Part shown: in pieces, positions 21,604-31,623 of the stretch
How the letters are laid out: every line of letters starts with the position of its first letter
Position numbering within the stretch: position 1 is the stretch's first letter
Source: Cladocopium goreaui
Lineage: Eukaryota > Sar > Dinophyceae > Suessiales > Symbiodiniaceae
DNA: 64,000 bases
NCBI GenBank assembly: GCA_947184155.2
Contig: CAMXCT020003779.1
Coordinates: forward strand, 453,427 to 517,426
Reading direction: 5' to 3'
Translations under genes and position numbers: made by a program
The notes under the pieces: generated by a model
The model's input: only the letters and a program-made list of their open reading frames with translations
What the model was told of the DNA's origin: nothing
Database searches by the model: none

Positions 21604-24127
21604 CTAAAATACACCAATGCCACTACCCTTCAATACCTGCGAATACCTGCGAATACCCCACGCCAAAGCTGTCGACACCTCGACCGCAACATGTGCCCAT
21701 CTTCTAATTACGTGACTATCTTGAGCAGCAATTGACCCTTGACAGATTGCCTCCAAGAATGTTGCACAATCAGGATCTGTATGGAACTTTGATCTTTCAA
21801 ATCGCTGCTGGAACAGACACACGGACAAAAAATGACAAAAATATACAAAGATGACGAAGATCTCTGAACAAACTAACAACGGCCCAAAGGCAGCTCCACT
21901 GCCATTTCATTCTCTACTCCTGGAGCTGACGTTTCAAGTCTTCGCATACCTCTGGGTCAAGTCTTGGCTACACATGGCTACACATCAAACAAGCTTTAAG
22001 AGTTCGTCTGTCATGAAAATAACGCCAGAATATTGCATAATATGCATCATACAATTGTACTATTTATATACTGAATGATGTTTGACGAATTACGTTCGGG
22101 GAGATGTGAAATCAGCAGACTTCTACAGTACCAAGTCAGCAATTGATCTGAACTTGGTGACGACTTGGTGGGTACAAACTTCCGACAGGCCTGTGCTGTA
22201 GTGCGATCAGAAGGCCCATCCTCAGGTAAAACCTTCAGGGTGAATCACTGAGACTTGTATCTGAGACTAATTTTGGAATCTGCCGAAGGGCTCAATCCAA
22301 CACACCTCGAAGTCTATCACAATGCTGGACATCAACGCATCAGCACCAGTCAATGTACATTGGGACAACTCATGGGACAACTCAATGTGCATGCTCTCTG
22401 AACCTTGCACTGTTCAGTTCACTGGAAATTCCCAGCTGCGAAAACACAAAGTAGGTCCCATGAGCTTTGCGAGTTACAAGAAGCTTCCTTGCAAAACAAA
22501 GAAAATCATTTTAAAACAAATTCACATTTTAACAAAAGAGAGATTTTGGCTCCAAAATGTTGCGAATTAAGGTGCAGCTGAGCCAAAGTGTCCATTTGAG
22601 GCGCTGAGTCCAGACAATTGCAGGCACAGACGATAGACAAACAGTTGCCATCAAAAAAATCCAAGTCTTCGTTTGTCAAGGAATTCAAGGTGCTGAAAAA
22701 ATGGATCGTTTGGAAATGTTTGGAACATGTTGAACCATTCGGAAGCCTTGGTAGCACAGACCCCCAGCCGCTGTTACTTAGGACCGAATGTCAACAATAT
22801 TCGAGTTGAATGCATGGAAGCGCAATATGTGTGATTCAATGATCAATGATTCGACCCAGATTTGTTTCTGTGAGAACCGCCATGACCATTGCGTACACTG
22901 TGGAGAGGCAAACATCCATAATGGGAAGCAAAGCCATGGCCCATGAATTCAGGAAAAGCCTCATGACAGCAGCCCCCCAAGGGCTTGTTTCAGACGGTTC
23001 CTATGGAAATGGTCTCCCACATTGTTATCAAATTGCCTCAAATTTGAGGAGTATATACAGTCTGTATACAGTCCTTTAAATTCTGTAAGCAGAAAACGTA
23101 CACTCCAACAATCCTCAAACTCCTTTTTGTTCTGCAGACCAACTCAAGGGCTGGTGCGCACAAATATGTGCTTGGTACCTTGTTACAGCGGGTGAGGCTT
23201 CAGGCTCTCGACCTGAGGAAAGCACTTGATTTGGGGACGCAAAGTTAAAGACTCCACAGAATCTAGCTAAAGCATCCTCATTCATCGAGGCATCCAGGGA
23301 ATTCGGACTGACATGCCCCGTTGCCACGCTCGCTCAGTGCGTGCCTTGGCATCGTAATGTCCGTCTGCTGTGAACTGATGTGAAGGAGATCATGCGCAGA
23401 AAACCAATCCTTCCTGTGGGCCTGGGGACTCCAAAATACATCGTGTGGCCTCCATCAGCAGTCCTTTGTTTGGTTCCTTTAGGTCCAAATTGAAAGTTGG
23501 ATCAGCATGAATAATCCAACAAAACATGTGAAGTGAAGCATGCCAAGCTGCCCCTGCATTGTTGCCACGGCCGGTGCCTCTGTGTGAGTCACAAATGACA
23601 TTGCAGCAATCCCATCTGATGGATACTTCCGTAATATGAACGCTGCAGTGTGAGATATCAAACTGCGTGTATGTGGTGTGATTTGGACAGGTTGGCAGCC
23701 TTTCTGCGACAATTTGTGCATGATTGTTTGTCTTCTTTTTAATTAGAGCCACCTGGTGGATGCTCTGAGCAAGAGGCTGCTTCACCAGCACTTGGTGAGC
23801 CGTGGGAAACCTTGTCCAAAAGCGTAATGGCACTAGAAAATTACGCCCTACACCTTTCATACTTTCATAGAACTGTTTGCCTGGCACAAACTGCATGCGT
23901 ACACACGTTAAAACTGACAGTTTTTGTCTCCAACAAAGGCTCGGGTGAGGCTCCCGACCGTGTTCTGAATCTGCCGGACCTCCCAGGTATATCACGCTGA
24001 AGTATAGGACGAGTGATTGTGCGTTTTGTGGGCAGGTGTATCTGCATCTGTGTATGTGTGCGAATGAATGTCTGGCTATTTGTGAAATTGCTTGAAACAC
24101 ATGCATGCTGCACCCAGAATATCCCAA
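21604..24127 (-). other. Possible exon-like pieces of an unknown minus-strand gene
   Basis: Short minus-strand frames of protein-like composition: 21604-21879 (contains FLEAICQGS and VAVEVSTALAWG), around 22900-23010 (a hydrophobic stretch, LNSWAMALLPIMDV), 23115-23327 (DASMNEDALARFCGVFNF) and 23390-24127 (245 residues, with RNFLVPLRFW). I recognise no domain, the order is not proven and splice sites were not established. They could be exons of one split gene, or chance. Confidence 0.2.
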
Positions 24128-24129
24128 TA

Positions 24130-25185
24130 TTGAACTCCGCCCGCGCTGAAGGTGCCGGAGCGTAGTAGTTGAGGAGTCGAGGGATCCGAATGAAGCAACT
24201 ATTTCATGGCACAGATTCAGCTAAGCAGGGGGGGCACTTTCATATACACTGTTTTCATATCGGTACAACGTCGTCCAAATTCGACAGTACATCATGTTAC
24301 CGACTGAAAGTTAGATTGAACGACCCAATTGGAACCTTGTTTGACTCGACTGAAACAATTATTGTTTCTCGGTATAACTGAAACTCATTTTCGTGACCTA
24401 ATTATATTTACAGTGGTTGTCCCGACTTAACAAAAGGTTTAGAACATATTAAAAATTAGGGAAAATGAAGAAACAATCGAATGAAAGTGGAAAAATGGAA
24501 AAATGAAAAAAAAAAAAACTAACTAAAGATGGGCAAATCTAGCGATTTGCACAGAAATCTTATGATTTGCACGGATCTCGGACAGCACGCACACTGTTCA
24601 GCACCCTGTAGAGCACGAGGCTAAAAAGTTCGCAAACGAAGAGTTCACCTATGAGAAATAATAACCCCTCTATAGCTTGCCAGCTATCTAGGGAATAAAT
24701 AGATAAACAAACAAATAGATGTGTATATATATAATATAGAAAAGGTATGAAAAGGTGGAAGGATGTGCAGGACTCACAGTTTCTCTTTCTTATGCGTGTG
24801 CTAGGTAGACAGGCGATGGTCTGGCTAGTACCGCTGTAAGTGCTAACATGGCTAACATGTGCATTGTTATGAAATGAAATAACAATGGGTGTGCAAGAGG
24901 TCGGGTATCACAGATATCCCTAACACTCTTGAAAGTTAAGTGTCAAAGTAAATACAGTACTTGGACACAAACCAAACCAAACCAAACAGATATAAATCTG
25001 TAGAGAGGGCAGGAAACCCAACACAGCCATTTTCCCCATCACCCCGCAGAGGGGAGGGAGGGATAACACAAAGTGGAATGAGGTCGGCTGGTTGACTTGA
25101 GCCAAAATTGGCACCAAGTCAACCAGCCATCCATCACATCTTTTCAAATCACATGCAGGCCTTACCCAACCAACCTACTCCCATG
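24130..25185. other. Unassigned sequence
   Basis: No gene recognised. Contains AT-rich tracts, an A-rich stretch near 24480-24520, four CAAAC repeats near 24968 and the hairpin listed separately. Confidence 0.4.
25086..25128. other. Long perfect-stem hairpin
   Basis: GGCTGGTTGACTTG (25086-25099) pairs exactly with CAAGTCAACCAGCC (25115-25128). The 15-nt loop itself can pair GCCAA with TTGGC. Part of it resembles the reverse complement of the dinoflagellate spliced leader, but the stem accounts for that better. Confidence 0.6.
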
Positions 25186-25189
25186 TTGG

Positions 25190-25701
25190 AATAATATATA
25201 TATGTACGATATCTATGATATATGTATGATATCTATGATATGTTTATGATATCTATGATATATGTATGATGTCTATGATATGTTTATGGTATCTATGAAA
25301 TGTGTATGATATCTATGATATGTTTATGATATCTATGGTATATGTATGATGTTTATGATATGTTTATGGTATCTATGAAATGTGCATGGTATCTATGATA
25401 TGTTTATGATATCTATGGAATGTGTATGATATCTATGATATGTTTATGATATCTATGATATATGTATGATGTCAATGCTATGTTTATGGTATCTATGAAA
25501 TGTGTATGATATCTATGATATGTTTAAGATATCTATGAAATATTTATGATATCTATGATATGTTTATGATATCTATGATATATATATATATGTATGTATA
25601 TATGTATGATATCTATGGTATGTTTATCATATCTATGAAATGTGTATGATATCTATGATATGTGTATGATATCTATGATATGTGTATAATATCTATGATA
25701 T
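25190..25701. repeat. 20-bp minisatellite (ATGATATCTATGATATGTTT)
   Basis: About 25 copies of a 20-bp unit with variants GTATGATG, GGTATCTATGAAATG and so on. It ends exactly where LTR retrotransposon 1 was inserted: the target duplication GATAT is itself part of the array. Confidence 0.9.
25697..25701. repeat. Target-site duplication of retrotransposon 1, left
   Basis: GATAT immediately before the LTR. The same GATAT follows the other LTR at 34439-34443. Five-base duplications are usual for Ty1/copia integrases. Confidence 0.85.
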
Positions 25702-25908
25702 TCTCAAAACACGGCGGCCCACTTCTAAGCTCTCACACTTGTTTCCTCACTCGCGTTGCTTGAGCCACCATCCAGTGGCGTGTCATCCTTGCGCAGTGGC
25801 CTATGCAGACCTGTGACATGCATCATTTGTCACACTGATAAGAACAGATACTACACATCCAACTGAGCATGGCATGACATGGGTGAGTGCAGTGGATATA
25901 TCTTTACA
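25702..25908 (-). repeat. 3' LTR of retrotransposon 1
   Basis: 207 bp, matching 34232-34438 with five substitutions and no gap. On the element's strand it begins TGTAAAGATATATCC and ends GTTTTGAGA, so the usual TG start is kept but the end is GA, not CA. Polyadenylation signals were not identified. Confidence 0.9.
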
Positions 25909-25917
25909 CCCCACCTT
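25909..25917 (-). promoter_or_regulatory. Polypurine tract of retrotransposon 1
   Basis: On the minus strand AAGGTGGGG lies directly before the 3' LTR start TGTAAAG, the position of the plus-strand primer. Confidence 0.6.
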
Positions 25918-26110
25918 GCCAAAAGTCCTTGCATTTTGCAAGTTTTGGCACCTATTTGCACCTCACCTTACATTTGTAAATTCTACAGTTCCGCAGGTAG
26001 TTGTTAGCGGAAAAACTGCTTCACATGCATTTGATTCTCACTTCCACATGTACTGATTGCGTCACCACTTTGCTTTCACCACAGCTGCCGCATGCGCTGA
26101 TTGCAACCTC

Positions 26111-27514
26111 TCAAATTGAAGATTCCATTGCCTCCATGTCGTCAATCTGACGTCTGACTTCTTCTGCGGCCTCGTGATCGCCTAACTCTTCATAGCGCGT
26201 AGCGCGCGACTGCAAGACACGAAATCCACGACGTAGGCTGGCTCTTGCTTCTGCCATAGCTTGCTCGATCTTGTCATTCTCCTCCTCTGTGGTATTCTGA
26301 GTAGTTCTGCTGTTCAGAGTAGTGTTTTCACTGCTTCTTCCAAGCGTATTGTTGTTGCTACTTCCAGGTTCTGGGTCTTGTCCATCTCTGCCTCCTTGTT
26401 CGTGTTCATCTGATCCAGCTGGTCTTTCGACCACCAATTCTCGTCCATGTGCATCTGCTATTGTCTGAGCTACCTGAATTGCTTCTGACCTTGGCAAATT
26501 CATTGTCATCCTGAGCTCAAACTCCCGGGCTGGTGATTCCCGAACATCGTCATCTCCACTTCTGTTCGCTATTGAGCTCCTCGAAGATGTTGCGTCTTCG
26601 GCTCCTCCGCGATCACTTTCTCCCGGAGGTGTATCCCATCGATGTTTCAAAAGCTCCACAATTGGAACAAGGAAAGCTCCATCACTCGCATCAGCTTTTC
26701 GCTGCAAATCATCACGAAACTCTTCCCATAACCAAGCCTCCTCGGCGTGAAGGAGGTTAACGTGAGGAAGATCCATGCACATCCGCATATTTCTCACCTG
26801 AGCCATGATCTCCTCGGGGTCGTTCACCTCAACGGCCGTAATGAAATATTCCACAGCCTCTTTCTCATCGTTCTTCAAAAGTAAAGCTGCTAGCCGTAGG
26901 TGGTTAAACATGTTCTCAATTGAAAACTGATCATGCTGTCCATCAATCCAGTATGCTTTGGCTGACAAGACGAATGTCGTAGCCACAAAGTTTCTCATCT
27001 CATCGGTCCATTGTTGAACATTCGCATACTCTGGTTGTGGATCAGAACGGCTTCGTGATCTTGAAGCTTCACCAGGAACCATCATGACCAACATGCCCAT
27101 CATGAGCATAAACACTCCGCCAAGCGCTATGCCGCTGCGAATCTCTGCCATAGAGGTCGCTGTAGGAGAAGTACTTGATTGGCCTGACAGGAAGGAAGAT
27201 GGAGAAGAGCATCCCTGCAAAAGTGATGCTGCTGCTGCTTGAAATGCTGTCATCAATATCATTTGAACTCTTCTTGTCTGCAAAACTTCTGTTCGTCTTG
27301 ACGTTTCATCTTCACCAGTGAAAATACCAATGAGTCGCCCGAGATCTTTTCTACGTTCTAATCCTAGCTTTTTCGTTCCCAAATCTGCCGGATTCATCTT
27401 TGTGCTGATCTTGTGCAAACTGAAAACTTTCATCCGCAAGAGATGTTGAAGAAATAGATGACGGATTTGAAGGTGTTTCGTTCGACCAAATCCTGCTCTT
27501 TGAATTGTACCCAT
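26111..27514 (-). CDS. RNase H end plus C-terminal membrane/coiled-coil extension
   Basis: Continues in frame from the RT/RNase H segment after a single TAA at 27524-27526. The start SAAMGTIQRAGFGRTKH and later MNPADLGTKK are the last RNase H motifs of copia polyproteins. About 400 further residues are not part of the standard polyprotein: a hydrophobic segment (GIALGGVFMLMMGMLVMMV, near residue 135), a helical domain (FVLSAKAYWIDGQ, MFNHLRLAALLL), an acidic/Gln-rich low-complexity stretch and a final coiled-coil-like helix ending MEAMESSI. The extension is of unknown function; one transmembrane span is predicted by eye. Confidence 0.65.
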   Translation of the reverse strand: MGTIQRAGFGRTKHLQIRHLFLQHLLRMKVFSLHKISTKMNPADLGTKKLGLERRKDLGRLIGIFTGEDETSRRTEVLQTRRVQMILMTAFQAAAASLLQGCSSPSSFLSGQSSTSPTATSMAEIRSGIALGGVFMLMMGMLVMMVPGEASRSRSRSDPQPEYANVQQWTDEMRNFVATTFVLSAKAYWIDGQHDQFSIENMFNHLRLAALLLKNDEKEAVEYFITAVEVNDPEEIMAQVRNMRMCMDLPHVNLLHAEEAWLWEEFRDDLQRKADASDGAFLVPIVELLKHRWDTPPGESDRGGAEDATSSRSSIANRSGDDDVRESPAREFELRMTMNLPRSEAIQVAQTIADAHGRELVVERPAGSDEHEQGGRDGQDPEPGSSNNNTLGRSSENTTLNSRTTQNTTEEENDKIEQAMAEARASLRRGFRVLQSRATRYEELGDHEAAEEVRRQIDDMEAMESSI

Positions 27515-27523
27515 CGCTGCTGA

Positions 27524-28894
27524 TTAGTCAATATGCAGTTTCACTTTCACTTCACCACTGTTTTCATCCTTTTGATCACCGCAAAGAAATTTGCACACTC
27601 GAACTAGAAACAAACCTTCTGCTATTACTGCATTTGCTGCATACAGTTCTGCCTCACATGAGCTGAGTGCTACTGTTGCTTGTGTTCTGCTGAAACTTGA
27701 GATATATGAACCATTCACAAACATGACACATGAACTTGTTGATCTTCTGGTAGAAAGATCATCTCCCCATGACGAATCTGAGAAGATGTCAAAGTTGAAA
27801 ACCGCTCTGTCTTTTCTCTGTTCTCTTGTCACGTCGCTCCATTCATCTGCTTCAATCCATCGGTCAAACACATCCTCATAGGTTTCACATTTTCTCAACA
27901 TCACACCAGCATGCTCTGTTCCTGACAAGTACAGGGCCAAATGCTTGAGAGCTGCCATCGCTTTCATGCAAGGGTAGGACATCCATGTAGCCAGCGTCTT
28001 TGTCGCAAACGAAATATCTGGCCTGTCATGAGAAACATAGAGAATCAAACCTAATGCTGAACGAAACAACGAAGCTTCTTCACCTGTGAGCACATCTTGC
28101 ACTGGAAACTCTGAATTGTATGTTTCGAGAACCGCATGATGTGGAAGACCCTTCTTTCTTCTGCCAGAAATATTCAACATGTTGATGAGCTTGGGAATAT
28201 AGGTACCATTGGGCTGCACCAAAATTCCTTCAGGCAAAAGTGTAATACGCTTCTTGAGGTAAAACATTATGTCGCCTGAACCTTGTGCATGAGGACCATC
28301 AACTTTGATCGTGAGACCGGAAGCAACTTCCTTCTTGAACCATTCTAAATCCTTTTCATTTCCAACCAACAGCACATCATCCACATGTACTGATAAATAA
28401 ACTCGGCTCTCACCGTCCACCAACTTCATGATTGTGGGACATCCCTTGTAAGATTCCATTCCAACACTTTGACACAAATTGGAGAAATATTCAAACCATC
28501 GCAAAGCTGCATTTCGTTGTCCTGGTAAACAGCGCTTCAATCTCCAAACCGTAGACTTGTCTTCTGGAGATAGATCTCTGATCCATTGAGGGATTACCAC
28601 AAACATCTCTTCTTGCTGTTCATCACACAAGAAAGCATCTTTCACGTCAATTCCAGTGAGCATCAAGTTGAAAACCATGCTGAGGACTAGGAGAATACGA
28701 ACTGCAACAAAGGTTGTGGTTGGTGCAAAGCTGTTCTCGTCTGTGTTGTCGGACTTGAACTCTCTTGCTACTATCCTGCATCTTCTGCGCCACTTGTTCT
28801 CTCTGTAGCGCCAATCACTTGCAATAGTGGTGTCGACGAGCTTGTGGCTCGGGATTGTTCTCACATCAGTCTCTTCTGGTGCAATCACGTGCAT
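27524..28894 (-). CDS. Reverse transcriptase and RNase H (retrotransposon 1)
   Basis: 456 residues with the copia RT series: KWRRRCRIVAREFKSD, LTGIDVKDAFLCDE (first catalytic Asp), LKRCLPGQRNAALRWF, and VHVDDVLLVG, where the usual YVDD reads VHVDD but both Asp are kept. RNase H follows with FSDSSWGDD, TQATVALSSCEAELYAA and IAEGLFLVR. The segment ends at a TAA where this family normally has Ser (HID-stop-SAAMG). Its 5' end runs out of frame into the linker at about 28880. It copies element RNA into DNA and degrades the template. Confidence 0.9.
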   Translation of the reverse strand: MHVIAPEETDVRTIPSHKLVDTTIASDWRYRENKWRRRCRIVAREFKSDNTDENSFAPTTTFVAVRILLVLSMVFNLMLTGIDVKDAFLCDEQQEEMFVVIPQWIRDLSPEDKSTVWRLKRCLPGQRNAALRWFEYFSNLCQSVGMESYKGCPTIMKLVDGESRVYLSVHVDDVLLVGNEKDLEWFKKEVASGLTIKVDGPHAQGSGDIMFYLKKRITLLPEGILVQPNGTYIPKLINMLNISGRRKKGLPHHAVLETYNSEFPVQDVLTGEEASLFRSALGLILYVSHDRPDISFATKTLATWMSYPCMKAMAALKHLALYLSGTEHAGVMLRKCETYEDVFDRWIEADEWSDVTREQRKDRAVFNFDIFSDSSWGDDLSTRRSTSSCVMFVNGSYISSFSRTQATVALSSCEAELYAANAVIAEGLFLVRVCKFLCGDQKDENSGEVKVKLHID

Positions 28895-29711
28895 TCATAC
28901 AACTTGGCAACCTCCCCAAAGCTGCTTGTGCATCCAACTCCGCAAGCTTTTCAGGAGAAACTGTAGGTGGGCCGTCTTCTTCAAGACGTTTGTTGATACC
29001 TTCGTCCTCTGAGTCTACGTCCTCATAAGGAAGAGATTCCCAGTCATCTTCCAAACCAATCACATCATTGTGTGTGATCTCCACTTCGCCAACACGTCTA
29101 ACGTCCATCTTTGCCGCTTTGACTTTTGGCTCCGGAACTGGGTCGCTATCAAACTGCAAAGCTTTTGCTACTGTGCCACGTTGAGTCTCTGCCTTGTGTT
29201 TGGATGCTGCATGACCTGATGAGTCTACATCCATTGTAGGGCTTGAAGGACTAGCCCCACCTGCGCCAGACATCAACATCTCTTCTGGCGTCTGTGGTGC
29301 TTCCATTCCGGGATCAACCGGTACTGCACATAGAGGAGGAAGAGAAGGAACAGGAACTCGACCATCATCCTGTTCTGTGACATCTTCAAGTCGAGGACCT
29401 TCTCCATCGGGTGTTGTGGGCTCATATGCATTGGGTTGAACTTCTTGTTGAGCTTGTTCACGTTCGTCATCTGAATCTTGAAGTCCTTTGACTGCTTCTG
29501 CTTCTTCGTCAAAGAATGGTCTCGGTGGTAAAGCCAGAACTGGTTTCTGCTTCACCTTTGACTGCGTGTAGCCCGTGGTGTCCCACGGTCCAATCACCAA
29601 ACTCAAAATCTCATCCGCAGACCATGTAAGCGCTGTTCTTCGGATTGACCTTGTCCTTGTAATTGTGCCAGCTGCTGTAGCCAGAACATCATGATCAGAA
29701 ATCAGAACCAT
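28866..29711 (-). CDS. Integrase-RT linker region (retrotransposon 1)
   Basis: 281 residues in a frame different from both neighbours. The start (ISDHDVLATAAGTITRTRSIRR) looks like the end of the integrase module. The rest is Pro/Glu/Asp-rich low-complexity linker (PNAYEPTTPDGEGP, EDDWESLPYEDVDSEDEG) of the kind found between integrase and RT in long copia polyproteins. The frame changes at both ends (near 29700 and 28880) are probably inactivating indels. Confidence 0.7.
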   Translation of the reverse strand: MVLISDHDVLATAAGTITRTRSIRRTALTWSADEILSLVIGPWDTTGYTQSKVKQKPVLALPPRPFFDEEAEAVKGLQDSDDEREQAQQEVQPNAYEPTTPDGEGPRLEDVTEQDDGRVPVPSLPPLCAVPVDPGMEAPQTPEEMLMSGAGGASPSSPTMDVDSSGHAASKHKAETQRGTVAKALQFDSDPVPEPKVKAAKMDVRRVGEVEITHNDVIGLEDDWESLPYEDVDSEDEGINKRLEEDGPPTVSPEKLAELDAQAALGRLPSCMNARDCTRRD

Positions 29712-30921
29712 CTTTTCCTAACCACATCCCGTTCTTCCAGGTAGGTCGATACTTGGATCCTTTCGGATCAAGTCCATAGGTCACCTGTCCAAAACAAGCG
29801 ATTCTGTTGTGATAGGGTCGTCCATTCACAGCTTGGTATGGTGTGATCTTTGTGGTACTGTGAGTGAGATACCTGTTGTAGAGCCAAGTGGAGTGCATTG
29901 CCGCCCAGTAAAGAACTGCGTGTCCTCGTGGAATCTTGCACTTGATTGATTCTTCCTCCAGTTGCACTACCAGTGTCTTCTGCAAATTGCGGACAGTCTG
30001 AATTGTTCGTTCACAAATGCTAGTGCGACCCTTGCTGTAGTTGCGATTGGTCGTGACCGTCGTGCTAAAGCCCTGACGAGCTCTGACCTGCTTGAAAAAT
30101 TCCATGCCACTGACCAAAACATTCTCATTGTCTCCACAAACTTCAACCGCACCAACATAACCCAGACTTCCAACAAATTTTGAAATTGCACTTCCAACCG
30201 TCTTGGCGTTCTTGGGTTTGATAGGTTCTGCATGTGCATATCTTGTCCTTGAATCCACCATAAGCAAAATCGGCTTGACTCCAAGAGAACCCTCTGACTT
30301 GCCACGATTTTCACAAAAGTAAAAATCAACTTGGATTGTGGGTCGATCTCGCGCTGCTGCGAGATCAGGGTCAGCATGACTTGCATGATAGTCACCTCGA
30401 GCACGAGTTGAGACACAAAACGGACACCAATCCCTATAGGGTAGGCGAGTCAATTCATGGAGAGAACGTTCGCGCTGAGTTGGTTGACGAACTGCTAGGT
30501 GTGCTGGTTGTGCAGGATGTTCTTCTCGTTGATATTCTGCTCTTGCCATGTCAATTGCTGCACGTCTCATACCTTGAACATAGCTCTTCTTGATACGCTC
30601 AAACATCTTGCCTTTTGATCCAGCTTGTGAAATTCCCAGCAAACGACAACTTGCGCGCAAGTCTTTGACTGAAGACTCACATGTCAAAATCAAACCATCG
30701 TCCAGTTCCACAGGTTCAATTTCAGGAAAGGCTACATCTGCTAAAGCTGCTGCAGGTTCTTCTCCACCAAGAGGATCTGGTTGAGAAAGACCTGGAGGTA
30801 CACGTACCTGAATTTCCTCGCTTGAAACTGCACCCTGAGAAACATCTTGACGTTGTTCAACTGGAACTGCTGGTTGTTGTTCCTGAGGTTGTGAGTCAGG
30901 AAGTCGAACTGGTCCATGCAC
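29695..30921 (-). CDS. Integrase (retrotransposon 1)
   Basis: 408 residues. A SAP-like segment (LRASCRLLGISQAGSKGKMF) near the start is followed by the zinc-binding start HELTRLPYRDWCPFC. The core has TIQVDFYFC (first Asp), VEVCGDNENVL (second Asp) and CERTIQTVRNLQ (Glu), the DDE triad of retroviral-type integrases, then WAAMHSTWLYNRY and TPYQAVNGRPY, as in Ty1/copia. It joins element cDNA to the host target; the 5-bp duplication seen here fits. It lies in frame with 30961-31623 except for one TGA. Confidence 0.9.
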   Translation of the reverse strand: MHGPVRLPDSQPQEQQPAVPVEQRQDVSQGAVSSEEIQVRVPPGLSQPDPLGGEEPAAALADVAFPEIEPVELDDGLILTCESSVKDLRASCRLLGISQAGSKGKMFERIKKSYVQGMRRAAIDMARAEYQREEHPAQPAHLAVRQPTQRERSLHELTRLPYRDWCPFCVSTRARGDYHASHADPDLAAARDRPTIQVDFYFCENRGKSEGSLGVKPILLMVDSRTRYAHAEPIKPKNAKTVGSAISKFVGSLGYVGAVEVCGDNENVLVSGMEFFKQVRARQGFSTTVTTNRNYSKGRTSICERTIQTVRNLQKTLVVQLEEESIKCKIPRGHAVLYWAAMHSTWLYNRYLTHSTTKITPYQAVNGRPYHNRIACFGQVTYGLDPKGSKYRPTWKNGMWLGKDGSDF

Positions 30922-30960
30922 CTCTTCATCTTCATCTAGTAAATCTCCAAACTCCTCAAA

Positions 30961-31623
30961 TCAATGTTCTTCAACTCCAAGAATTGTGAGAATCTCGCAC
31001 TCGCCGTCCATGTTGAATATGCACTCATCAATCAATCCAAATGGTTGTTCATCCTTGTCCATGAAACGTTGGGTCATCTCCACCAATGTCCAACTGTCGG
31101 TGGTATTTGTCCTCCTGACTAGAGTTGTTCTGAAAGGCCAATAGTGCCCCCAAGTTGGTCGGGGATCCAAATAGCTGTTCCCCACATTCTTGATGTAGGG
31201 CGTTCCAGACTCTGTCATCTGCCACGTGTTGAAATCACAAAGTTCCATTTCCTCAAACACTTGAACTATAGTACACACATGAAAGGAAGAAACATCTGAG
31301 TCACCATCATTTTCTCGTTCTTCAACATGACGCACACATGCTCTGATTGCAAACGATTTGTTCTTGAAATACACAGGCACTTTGATTTGATCTTGTGGAT
31401 CTATCAGGAAAAGTTCATTGCTGCCTTCACCATCAATTTTCCAGCCTGCTTGGTACAACTGCCCAAGCGAAACCAAACCTGTAGTCACATCGCCAACAAT
31501 AAACTCATGAGGCAAAAGAACTTCTTCACCTTCAACGTCACGCACTTGAAGGTCTAGTGCCACGTGTCTTGAGCTTTCCACCTTGACAGTTTCGCAAACT
31601 GGTACCTGCAGTTGTGTTACCAT
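30961..31623 (-). CDS. Protease C-terminal half and following region (retrotransposon 1)
   Basis: 220 residues. LPHEFIVGDVTTGLVSLGQLYQAGWKID is the second half of a retroelement aspartic protease, with the strand bearing FIVGDV. The first half (DSG) is in another frame upstream. A region containing WQMTESGTPYIKNVGNSYL and the element-type ending ILGVEEH follows, then a TGA at 30961-30963, after which the same frame runs straight into the integrase segment. The TGA therefore looks like a nonsense mutation. Confidence 0.75.
   Translation of the reverse strand: MVTQLQVPVCETVKVESSRHVALDLQVRDVEGEEVLLPHEFIVGDVTTGLVSLGQLYQAGWKIDGEGSNELFLIDPQDQIKVPVYFKNKSFAIRACVRHVEERENDGDSDVSSFHVCTIVQVFEEMELCDFNTWQMTESGTPYIKNVGNSYLDPRPTWGHYWPFRTTLVRRTNTTDSWTLVEMTQRFMDKDEQPFGLIDECIFNMDGECEILTILGVEEH

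Noticed and set aside
25096-25112. Relict dinoflagellate spliced leader (minus strand)
   Set aside because: Only 13 bases match before an inserted T, and the match is part of a self-complementary hairpin that explains the sequence without invoking a retro-processed transcript.
28866-30921. Programmed ribosomal frameshifting between integrase and RT
   Set aside because: Frame changes occur at several non-canonical places including inside domains, and two plain stop codons are also present, so decay or sequencing error is the simpler reading.
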